Position numbers and translations under genes: made by a program. Under the pieces are notes generated by a model. The model was not told the origin of the DNA. It saw only the letters and a program-made list of their open reading frames with translations, and searched no databases. From Pirellulales bacterium (GTDB lineage Bacteria; Planctomycetota; Planctomycetia; Pirellulales; PALSA-1355): a stretch of DNA of 64,000 nucleotides. Shown one piece after another: positions 16,853 through 23,583 of this stretch. The stretch spans positions 124,001 through 188,000 of the forward strand of contig JALHMI010000015.1 of assembly GCA_022844125.1 (NCBI GenBank), in the 5' to 3' direction. Position 1 is the first letter of the stretch. The number at the start of each line of letters is the position of its first letter.

Positions 16853-18181
16853 TCATGCCGTCCCGTAATGTGGTTGCGAGATGCCTGCGGCAGCCTTGCG
16901 ATCCAGCGTTGCGCTTGCACTGCGCGTGAGCAAAAGTGCATCTCGCCGACAGGCGGAATTGTCGAACACCAGTTGCACGACGCTCACCTGCCGTTCCTCG
17001 AAGCCAGCCTCACAATAACATAAATAATAACGCCACAACCGGATCAGTCGCTCGGTGTAACCGAGTGTGCGAATCTCCGGCAAACGAGCTTCGAAGTTCG
17101 CACACCAGCGTCGCAACGTTTCCGCATAATGCGGGGCGAAATCCTCAAGCTGCACGCAGCGCAAGCGGCTCGCGCGACCGGCCGATTCGAGCAGCGCGGC
17201 TGCCGAGGGGAGCGACCCGCCCGGGAACACGTGCTTGCGTATGAAGTCAACCGATGCGAGATACTTGTCGTAGTCGCGCTCCGGCATCACGATGCCTTGC
17301 AGGACCATCGACCCGGAGGGCTTGAGAAGTTCGCCGCACTTGCGAAAGAACGCGTCCAAAAACTGTGGCCCCACGGCTTCGATCATCTCGATCGACACGA
17401 GCTTGTCGAACTGCCCGGTGAGATCCCGATAGTCGCAATTCAGCACCGTGATCTGATCGGTAAGTCCTGCTGCCTTAACACGCTGGCAGGCGAGTTCGTG
17501 CTGCTCGCGAGAGATCGTCGTGGTGGTCACGTGGCAGCCATAGTGCCGGGCCGCGTGCAGTGCGAGTCCGCCCCAGCCGGTGCCGATTTCCAGAACGCGA
17601 TCGCCCGGACGCAGGTCGAGCTTACGGCACACGCGGTCGAACTTCTCAAGGGAAGCTTCACGCAACGATGCGCTCCACTGCGGAAAGACACCGCTCGAAT
17701 AAGCAAGCGTGTCGTCCAGCCAAAGCTGGAAGAAGTCATTCCCCAAATCGTAGTGCGCGCCGATGTTGCGGCGGCTGCCGCGGCGCGTGTTCGATCGCCG
17801 CCAATGGCCCAAACGGGCTCCCGCCTGCATCAGCCAGCACCAACCGCGGTCGAGCCGGCTGGCGGCGTGGCGATTGCGTACGAAGAGACGCATCAGCCCC
17901 ATCAGATCGTCGCATTGCCACTCGCCCGCGATGTAGGACTCGGCTGCCCCCAGGCTGCCGCCGAACGCTACTCGTCGGTAGAACCGCTGGTCGTCCACGC
18001 GAACCGAGATCGGCGCCCCGCCTGCTCCGAGCATCTGGATGCCAGCCGGGTCGAACAGTCGCACGCTTCCGCCGCGAAGTGCCGCGAGCTTGCTCAGCAC
18101 GAGCGCACGTACCGACCGGTTCCAGGGCCCAAACGCAATTTGGGAGAGTCGCTTTTGCTCGGAAGCCGCATTCATTTTCAT
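16853..18181 (-). CDS. cfa: Cyclopropane-fatty-acyl-phospholipid synthase
   Basis: Transfers a methylene or methyl group from SAM to the double bond of acyl chains in membrane phospholipids; peripheral membrane enzyme. From the ATG at 18181 it has 442 residues. The N-terminal substrate domain carries FGGSLGAAESYIAGEW. The catalytic part shows AHYDLGNDFFQLWLDDTLAYSSG, the SAM motif VLEIGTGWGGLALHAARHYG, TTISREQHELACQRV and the family's VSIEMIEAVG. A TTG start at 18199 is possible but lies inside a palindrome, so the ATG is chosen. It sits between DUF1365 and the second methyltransferase in one operon. Confidence 0.92.
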   Translation of the reverse strand: MKMNAASEQKRLSQIAFGPWNRSVRALVLSKLAALRGGSVRLFDPAGIQMLGAGGAPISVRVDDQRFYRRVAFGGSLGAAESYIAGEWQCDDLMGLMRLFVRNRHAASRLDRGWCWLMQAGARLGHWRRSNTRRGSRRNIGAHYDLGNDFFQLWLDDTLAYSSGVFPQWSASLREASLEKFDRVCRKLDLRPGDRVLEIGTGWGGLALHAARHYGCHVTTTTISREQHELACQRVKAAGLTDQITVLNCDYRDLTGQFDKLVSIEMIEAVGPQFLDAFFRKCGELLKPSGSMVLQGIVMPERDYDKYLASVDFIRKHVFPGGSLPSAAALLESAGRASRLRCVQLEDFAPHYAETLRRWCANFEARLPEIRTLGYTERLIRLWRYYLCYCEAGFEERQVSVVQLVFDNSACRRDALLLTRSASATLDRKAAAGISQPHYGTA

Positions 18182-18183
18182 GG

Positions 18184-18200
18184 ATTGATACCGTATCAAT
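18184..18200. repeat. Perfect 17-base palindrome before cfa
   Basis: ATTGATACCGTATCAAT is a perfect 8-1-8 inverted repeat. It covers the last codons of the DUF1365 gene and ends three bases before the cfa start codon. It could be an operator, an mRNA hairpin over the ribosome site, or chance. Confidence 0.5.
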
Positions 18201-18987
18201 TGGGACTGAGGGATGTCCGATTTAAGCTACTAGCCGTGAGTGTGGCGGGATGCGGAATAAAAGGTACCCCGCGCATCCGGATAAGAAACGCCTGCCAATA
18301 GATCCCCGCGATCACTTGCGCGGTCATCAGCGGATAACGAATCAGCGACCAGATCCGCCGCGCGCGGGTGAGCGGTTTCCGGTGGAGTGAAAGGATCGCA
18401 CTGAACAATCTGCCATCTGCACTCTCGCAACCGATGGCTACTGTCAGCCGCTCGCCGGGAATGGTCAGCCGCCAGTCGTACTCCAGATCCATCGGCAAGA
18501 ACGGGGACACGTGCAGCTGCTTCTGGCTCCGCTCGCGCAGCACGTGCTCATCATCGCCCCGGTCCCGCAGGTCGATTGCGTAACAGTGCCGTTCACCCCA
18601 GGGAGTATTGTTCACTTCCGCCACCACGGCTTGCAGGACAGTTCCGTGTGCGTCGAAACAGTAGTACAAGCTGATCGGGTTCATCCCGACGCCGAAATAT
18701 CGAAAGTGCGTCAGTAACCGGATCGGACCTTCAGGGCGCCAGCCGAGGCGCCCTTCAACCAGTTCTCGCACCGAATCGTCGAGCGGTTGCTCCGACGGAC
18801 CGAGATGATCGCGACGCCGAAAGCGTGCAACGGCCGGCCACTTCGTGGACCACAGCCCACGGCGTCCGAAAGTGGTTTCGATTTCGGCCAGATCCACGTA
18901 CACCATGAACAGCGGGAAGCTGAACGCACGCTCTACGAGAGCGAAGCGGCGGTGGCGGACGCGGCCCTCGTAAAGGCAACTGTGCAT
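18196..18987 (-). CDS. DUF1365 domain protein
   Basis: Protein of unknown biochemical role, 263 residues from the ATG at 18987 (MHSCLYEGRVRHRRF, the standard start of this family, with SFPLFMVYVDLAEI following). Further conserved segments are RLLTHFRYFGVGMNPISLYYCFD, VAEVNNTPWGERHCYAI and FLPMDLEYDWRLTIPGERL. It overlaps the upstream FAD oxidase gene by 55 bases, a strong sign of coupled translation. DUF1365 is nearly always next to an FAD amine oxidase and a CFA synthase, as here, and is presumed to act on modified acyl chains. A longer reading from 19065 adds 26 unusual residues and is rejected. Confidence 0.9.
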   Translation of the reverse strand: MHSCLYEGRVRHRRFALVERAFSFPLFMVYVDLAEIETTFGRRGLWSTKWPAVARFRRRDHLGPSEQPLDDSVRELVEGRLGWRPEGPIRLLTHFRYFGVGMNPISLYYCFDAHGTVLQAVVAEVNNTPWGERHCYAIDLRDRGDDEHVLRERSQKQLHVSPFLPMDLEYDWRLTIPGERLTVAIGCESADGRLFSAILSLHRKPLTRARRIWSLIRYPLMTAQVIAGIYWQAFLIRMRGVPFIPHPATLTASSLNRTSLSPN

Positions 18988-20231
18988 GGTTGGTTGCTCA
19001 ACTCCAGGGTTCGGACTGCCGCCAGTCCGCTGTTGACGCCATCTTCGTGAAATCCGGAACCCCAATACGCTCCGCAGTAATGCGTGCGATCCCTTGAGAT
19101 CTCAGGATGCCGGCGGTGCGCCGCGATCGCCGAGCTGGAATATAGCGGATGATGGTAGGTGAACTGGCGAATCACCTTCGCCGGATCGATCTGCCCCTCG
19201 TCGTTTAGCGTGACGAACAAATCCTCCGAGGCATCCAGCCGCTGTAAGCGGTTCATCCAGTACGTGACAGTTACGTCCGTCGGCGCGTGAGCCGGGACGC
19301 GATAGTTCCAACTGGCCCAGGCCCTGCGACGCGCCGGCATCAGGGAGGCGTCCGTGTGCAGTGTCGCCAGGTTCTTTTGATACGGGAACGCGCCGAGAAC
19401 TTCGCGCTCTGCAGGCGTCGGGTCCCCCAGCATGCGCAGCGCATCGTCCGCATGAGCGGCGACGACGACACGTTCGAACTCGAAGTGGCTGTCGTTCACC
19501 TGAACGCTCACGCCACGCTCACTGCGCAGGATTCGTCGCACAGGGCTATTCGGCAGGACCTTGAAATGCCGGGCTCGCAGCATCGCGTCTAGATATCGCC
19601 GTGCGCCGCCCGTGACCGTCCGCCACTGTGGGCGATCGCGCAGGGAAAGGAGACCGTGATTCGCAAAGAAGCGGGCAAACGAGCTGGCGGGAAACTCGAG
19701 CATCCGCCCCGGCGGCGCCGACCAGATCGCGGCGCCCATCGGCAGCAAGTAATTGCCAGTGAACTCTGGACCGAACCCTTCCGTGCGGAGAAAGTCACCC
19801 AGCGACGGGCCAGCGGCATCGTCCATATCCAGTAGCTGTAAAGCCGCGCGGTTAAACCGCAGGATCTCGCGCAGCATGCGATAGAACGCCGGTCGCAACA
19901 GGTTACGTCGTTGGGCGAACAAGCCGTTGAGGGAACTTCCACAGTACTCCCAGCCGCTCGCCTCCGATCGGACGCTGAAACTCATGTCGCTCGGTTGCGA
20001 GTCAACGCCAAGTTCTCGGAGCAAACGGCAGAAGTTTGGATAGGTTCTATCATTGAACACGATGAAGCCGGTGTCGACGGCAAGCTGCTCGCCACCGACT
20101 CGCACGTCCACAGTGTTCGTGTGGCCACCCAGGCGCGAATCGGCCTCAAGCAATGTCACGTCGTGACGCTCCGCCAGCGTGTAGGCGGCCGTCATTCCAG
20201 CGATTCCCGAACCAACAACGGCGATTTGCAT
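18933..20231 (-). CDS. FAD-dependent amine oxidase family protein
   Basis: Flavoprotein oxidoreductase, 432 residues. The dinucleotide-binding motif is at the extreme N-terminus: IAVVGSGIAGMTAAYTLAERHDVTLLEADSRLGGHTNT. Family segments VDTGFIVFNDRTYPNFCRLL and the C-terminal GSGFHEDGVNSGL place it in the branch that precedes DUF1365 and CFA synthase in many bacteria. It probably dehydrogenates or oxidises a lipid-linked acyl chain together with these partners. It starts about 55 bases after a strong hairpin that separates it from the fasciclin gene, so it may be expressed by read-through or from its own promoter. Confidence 0.9.
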   Translation of the reverse strand: MQIAVVGSGIAGMTAAYTLAERHDVTLLEADSRLGGHTNTVDVRVGGEQLAVDTGFIVFNDRTYPNFCRLLRELGVDSQPSDMSFSVRSEASGWEYCGSSLNGLFAQRRNLLRPAFYRMLREILRFNRAALQLLDMDDAAGPSLGDFLRTEGFGPEFTGNYLLPMGAAIWSAPPGRMLEFPASSFARFFANHGLLSLRDRPQWRTVTGGARRYLDAMLRARHFKVLPNSPVRRILRSERGVSVQVNDSHFEFERVVVAAHADDALRMLGDPTPAEREVLGAFPYQKNLATLHTDASLMPARRRAWASWNYRVPAHAPTDVTVTYWMNRLQRLDASEDLFVTLNDEGQIDPAKVIRQFTYHHPLYSSSAIAAHRRHPEISRDRTHYCGAYWGSGFHEDGVNSGLAAVRTLELSNQPCTVAFTRAASATAASLS

Positions 20232-20286
20232 GGGCGAGTTTCGGAAGAGAAGGCGAAGGTCATCGAGCCGTGGACTGCTGCAAGGT

Positions 20287-20330
20287 CGCTCGCATGGCTG
20301 GCGGAGACTCCACGGCCAGCCATGCGAGCG
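20287..20330. terminator. Strong 16-bp hairpin between fasciclin and FAD oxidase genes
   Basis: CGCTCGCATGGCTGGC (20287-20302) and its exact complement at 20315-20330 form a perfect 16-bp stem with a 12-base loop, which itself can pair further (GGA/TCC). A CTTTT run follows on the plus strand only. It lies 18 bases after the fasciclin stop, so it may terminate or stabilise that minus-strand transcript and lower expression of the downstream lipid genes. Confidence 0.6.
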
Positions 20331-20348
20331 CTTTTGTCGAGCGATCGA

Positions 20349-20882
20349 CTATTTGGGCAGCAGAACGGTATCGATCACGTGGATGACGCCGTTCGAGCAG
20401 ACGATGTCTGCCTTCACAACCTTGGCGTCATTTATCTTCACGCCGTCAGTCGCGTCGATGGAAACGCTTTGCCCCTGGACCGTTTTGGCCGAGTCGAGCT
20501 TCACGACATCGGCAGCTTTCACCGCGCCCGGTACGACGTGGTAGGTCAGGATCGCGGTCAGCTTGTCTTTGTCTTTAAGCAGGGCTTCGACCGTTCCTTC
20601 CGGCAGCTTGGCGAAGGCTTCGTCCGTGGGCGCAAACACCGTAAAGGGGCCTTTGCCTTTCAAGGTGTCGACCAGACCGGCAGCTTTCAGGGCCGCGGCC
20701 AAGGTCTTGAACGAACCGGCAGCGACGGCCGTGTCGACGATGTCGCTGGTGGCGGTCTTGGCCACGGCAACACTGTGAACCTTGGTGCCGGCGCACTTTT
20801 CTCCGGCCAGCGCCGGGTTGGCCCCCGCGGCGAGCGATAGCGTGACGGCAGCAGCGAGCAGCGAGCGAGATGTGATGGACAT
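20349..20882 (-). CDS. Fasciclin (FAS1) domain protein
   Basis: Exported protein of 177 residues with one FAS1 domain. The signal peptide is [20 protein letters not shown]...ALA. FAS1 hallmarks are present: [25 protein letters not shown], and the terminal [18 protein letters not shown] good ribosome site, AAGGAG, lies seven bases before the ATG. The domain mediates adhesion in eukaryotes; bacterial single-domain members are often part of light, singlet-oxygen or sigma-E regulons next to the FAD oxidase/CFA cluster. It diverges from the MerR-type regulator, and its promoter carries the same 16-base site as the regulator's promoter. Confidence 0.92.
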   Translation of the reverse strand: MSITSRSLLAAAVTLSLAAGANPALAGEKCAGTKVHSVAVAKTATSDIVDTAVAAGSFKTLAAALKAAGLVDTLKGKGPFTVFAPTDEAFAKLPEGTVEALLKDKDKLTAILTYHVVPGAVKAADVVKLDSAKTVQGQSVSIDATDGVKINDAKVVKADIVCSNGVIHVIDTVLLPK

Positions 20883-20917
20883 GACGAACTCCTTGTGGAT
20901 TGTCGAACCAGCTATAA

Positions 20918-20933
20918 ATCGTTCAAAACGTTC
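20918..20933. promoter_or_regulatory. Shared operator-like site, fasciclin promoter copy
   Basis: ATCGTTCAAAACGTTC matches the site at 21062-21077 in 15 of 16 bases. Its core is an imperfect inverted repeat ATCGT-TCAAA-ACGTT. It covers the inferred transcription start of the fasciclin gene, as expected of a repressor site. Confidence 0.6.
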
Positions 20934-20938
20934 ACGTA

Positions 20939-20967
20939 GTTCTATGCGGATTCGGTCAACTCGTCAA
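20939..20967 (-). promoter_or_regulatory. Predicted sigma-70-type promoter of the fasciclin gene
   Basis: On the minus strand TTGACG (20962-20967) is followed after 17 bases by TAGAAC (20939-20944), five and four matches to the consensus boxes. The expected start of transcription, near 20932, falls at the edge of the shared 16-base site. Confidence 0.5.
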
Positions 20968-21034
20968 GTCACTGGTCTCGATTAATTTCCGAAGATATTC
21001 TAAGTACAGGCAGGAGGCACCGAGAGCCACCGAC

Positions 21035-21063
21035 TGGACATAAGATCGCCGACACTCTATAAT
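21035..21063 (+). promoter_or_regulatory. Predicted sigma-70-type promoter of the MerR/B12 regulator
   Basis: TGGACA (21035-21040), exactly 17 bases, then a perfect TATAAT (21058-21063). This is the clearest promoter in the window. The shared operator-like site begins inside the -10 box, so the regulator would block its own promoter. Confidence 0.7.
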
Positions 21064-21077
21064 CGTTCAAAACGATC
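21062..21077. promoter_or_regulatory. Shared operator-like site, regulator promoter copy
   Basis: ATCGTTCAAAACGATC contains the perfect inverted repeat ATCGT-TCAAA-ACGAT. It spans the end of the -10 box and the predicted start site. The near-identical copy at 20918-20933 lies in the divergent fasciclin promoter. Confidence 0.65.
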
Positions 21078-21090
21078 TTCTGTGCAAGCC

Positions 21091-21957
21091 ATGAAGCACC
21101 TTTTGACCCCCAAGCAAGTTGCCCAAGCCATTGGTGTCAGCGAATCCTCGCTTAAACGCTGGTGCGATCGCGGCGCGCTGAGCATGGTCCGCACTGCGGG
21201 GGGCCATCGCCGTCTCTCGCTCGACGATGTCGTGGCCTTCCTGCGGCAATCAGGGCATCAGATTGTTCGGCCCGAACTGCTGGGATTACCGCCCGCCCGC
21301 GGTCAGTCACCCGCGACAATCGACCGTGGTCGTGAAATGGTTCGCCAAGCGCTCCTGGCGGGTGAGGATGCCCAGTGCCGGCGGATCGTGCTGGATCTCT
21401 ATTTGGCCGGCACGAGCGTTTGTGAAATTGGCGACCAGGTGTTGGCCGGCGCATTTCACGACATCGGCGACGCCTGGGAGTGCGGCGATATCTCGATCTA
21501 CCGCGAGCGGCGCGGTTGTGAGATCGCGATCCATGCCCTGCACGACTTGAGCGGCGCACTCCCACAGCCGCCACTCGACGCACCGCGAGCCATCGGCGGG
21601 ACGCTCGAGAGCGATCCCTATCAATTGCCGACGTTGATGGTCGAACTCGCCTTGCGCGAAGCCGGCTGGCAGGCGACGTCGCTCGGCACGCTCCTGCCCG
21701 CCCTCACATTGATGGATGCCCTACGCGAGAACAAGCCGCGCCTGCTGTGGCTCAGCGTCTCCAGTATTCCGGACGTCGAGACGTTTCTCGCGGATTTCGC
21801 TGCCTTGCACGCCGCGGCGACAGAGCAGGGGACCGCGGTCGTTGTCGGCGGCCGGGCACTCTCGGAGGAGCTTCGCCGGCAGATGAGCTACAGCGCGTAC
21901 TGCGACACGCTCCGTCACATGGTCTCTTTTGCACAGTCGCTGCGCCAGCCGGCCTGA
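21091..21957 (+). CDS. MerR-type regulator with degenerate B12-binding domain (CarH/LitR-like)
   Basis: Transcription regulator, 288 residues from the ATG at 21091. It has an N-terminal MerR helix-turn-helix (LTPKQVAQAIGVSESSLKRWCDRGALSMVRTAGGHRRLSLDDVV is split here as LTPKQVAQAIGVSESSLKRW and GGHRRLSLDDVVAFL), a four-helix B12-binding-2 cap (about 75-160) and a Rossmann-like B12-binding domain (about 165-285). CarH-type photoreceptors hold adenosylcobalamin with a W-x9-E-H motif and a lower axial His. Here the first reads W129-x9-E139-R140 and the second position is Y177 (LESDPYQLP), so both histidines appear absent. It faces the fasciclin/lipid cluster, has its own strong promoter, and the shared sites suggest it represses both. 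Whether it still senses light or cobalamin is doubtful. Confidence 0.88.
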   Translation: MKHLLTPKQVAQAIGVSESSLKRWCDRGALSMVRTAGGHRRLSLDDVVAFLRQSGHQIVRPELLGLPPARGQSPATIDRGREMVRQALLAGEDAQCRRIVLDLYLAGTSVCEIGDQVLAGAFHDIGDAWECGDISIYRERRGCEIAIHALHDLSGALPQPPLDAPRAIGGTLESDPYQLPTLMVELALREAGWQATSLGTLLPALTLMDALRENKPRLLWLSVSSIPDVETFLADFAALHAAATEQGTAVVVGGRALSEELRRQMSYSAYCDTLRHMVSFAQSLRQPA

Positions 21958-22031
21958 TTCGGCACGTTTTCCCAGGGAGGAAGACGCGGTCAACGTCTCG
22001 GATCTCTTCGCGGCGGTGCAGCCAGCCGGAG

Positions 22032-22766
22032 CTAAAAGCTATCCGCAGCCGATAGCACGATCAGCTCCATCGACACCGGCTTCCCGTCCGCTGATTTGCC
22101 GTCCAGTCGCAGAACCCAACCTTCGGGATCGCGCTCGTCCGGTCGCAGCGGCGACTTCGCACCCCCATCGGCCGGCTTGACCAGCGGCAGAAACGCCGGG
22201 TGCGGCGCGCCAACCGAGTCCGCGCTCCAGCCAATCAGTTCGTCGGCATCGGTCCGCACCTCGGGCGAAGCGTCTTTCTCCGGCGAGATCAACAGCAGGA
22301 AGTCGCGAGTATCGTGCGTATCGCGGTGCGCTTCGAAGGTGGGTTGCACCGCGTAACGCAAGGTGTAGGTCCCCGCCGGGATTTCCTGTTGCCGCAGGTC
22401 GAGCGCGGTATTGGCAATCTGAATCACACCGACCAGGCTGCCAGGCTGAATCTTGTATTCGACGGGCGCGGCATTCGCGGCCGCGTCCTCCTCGCCTTCG
22501 GCCGGCGGTTCGGCCAGCTTCTTTTCGGCTTCAGCCGTGATGGGCATCCAATTCTTGGTGGTCCAGATCTGGCACAGCTCCTGATCGTCCGCCAGCATCA
22601 GCTGGATGTGCTTCGGCTCGAGCTTCTCCGCGATGCTCGGATCAACCCCCTCGGGAAGACCCTCTACGACAGTGGCCGTGCACTCCACAGCACTTAGAAC
22701 GCCCGGCGACAGAAGCAGTAGTGCGAAAGCAAGAAACGATGTAACGCGAAGCATGCGAATCCTCAT
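22032..22766 (-). CDS. Secreted protein of unknown function
   Basis: Exported protein, 244 residues. The signal peptide is MRIRMLRVTSFLAFALLLLSPGVLSA. I do not recognise a named family. Visible features are a Glu/Ala-rich linker (AEPPAEGEEDAAANAAPVEY near residues 85-103), a beta-rich middle (IPAGTYTLRYAVQPTF, then HRDTHDTRDFLLLISP) and a C-terminal stretch DPEGWVLRLDGKSADGKPV. The pattern 'PAGTYTLRYAVQP...DTRDFLLL' recurs, from memory, in planctomycete secreted proteins of unknown role. It stands alone, convergent with the regulator gene. The second ATG at 22754 is an alternative start. Confidence 0.7.
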   Translation of the reverse strand: MRIRMLRVTSFLAFALLLLSPGVLSAVECTATVVEGLPEGVDPSIAEKLEPKHIQLMLADDQELCQIWTTKNWMPITAEAEKKLAEPPAEGEEDAAANAAPVEYKIQPGSLVGVIQIANTALDLRQQEIPAGTYTLRYAVQPTFEAHRDTHDTRDFLLLISPEKDASPEVRTDADELIGWSADSVGAPHPAFLPLVKPADGGAKSPLRPDERDPEGWVLRLDGKSADGKPVSMELIVLSAADSF

Positions 22767-22995
22767 GGCTGGCTAATAGCGAAGGGCCCGATTGGCGAAA
22801 TTCAGCTGTTTTGCCTTTTATTGTACCTCTCGGCGTCGCGGTTGACATCGCCCCGAACCGCAGTCTGTTTTACCCGCGAACTAACGTCTTCTCGCTTGGA
22901 AATTGCGGTTCGAATTGGCGGGGTGCTTTCCAGCGGCTGGGTACCGGCTAGTCTGAAACGGCCCAGATCCAACCATCCCCCGGGGAGAGATCGAA

Positions 22996-23409
22996 ATGAC
23001 CCACGTGCAAGGCATCCTGGAGACGGCGATTTACGTCACCAATCTGCCGCGGGCTGCCGACTTTTATCGGCGGCTGTTCGATTGCGGTACGCTACTCGAG
23101 ACCGAACGCCTGATCGCGCTCGACATCGCCGGCCGCAGCGTGTTGTTACTCTTCCTGGCTGGCGATACGGATGAACCGTTTGAAACTCCTGGTGGCATCA
23201 TTCCTCCGCATCGGGGCGTCACCGGCGGGCACTTTGCCTTGGGCATTACACAGGCCGACTTCGACCCCTGGGCGAATCGGCTCACCGCTCAGCAAGTGCT
23301 GATCGAAAGCATCGTCACCTGGCCCGGCGGCGCCCGGAGCCTCTACTTTCGCGATCCGGACGGCAATCTGGCCGAACTGATTACGACTGGTTTCTGGGCG
23401 AACTACTAG
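22996..23409 (+). CDS. VOC (glyoxalase/bleomycin-resistance) family protein
   Basis: Small cytoplasmic protein, 137 residues, with the paired beta-alpha-beta-beta-beta modules of the vicinal oxygen chelate fold. Markers are ILETAIYVTNLPRAADFYRRLFDC, GGHFALGITQADFDPW and the terminal YFRDPDGNLAELIT, whose Glu is a usual metal ligand along with the His in GGHFAL. The first-strand ligand is Glu in LETAIYV. A GGGAGAG ribosome site lies just before the ATG. Members include lyases, dioxygenases and resistance proteins, and the substrate cannot be predicted. Single-gene unit. Confidence 0.85.
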   Translation: MTHVQGILETAIYVTNLPRAADFYRRLFDCGTLLETERLIALDIAGRSVLLLFLAGDTDEPFETPGGIIPPHRGVTGGHFALGITQADFDPWANRLTAQQVLIESIVTWPGGARSLYFRDPDGNLAELITTGFWANY

Positions 23410-23583
23410 GATCTTCGGCAGAACCGGCAAGTCCCTCGCGGCGCGGCGCCCGGTGTGCTAACTGATTTCAGGGGGATATCGGCGCTGCGCGCGGCTTGCG
23501 TGGAGCCCGTTGCCCAGACTAGCATCGGATGAACTGGCTCAACTCTCAGGAAGCTGCGGCTTTTCGCTGCGCTCAATCACGAC

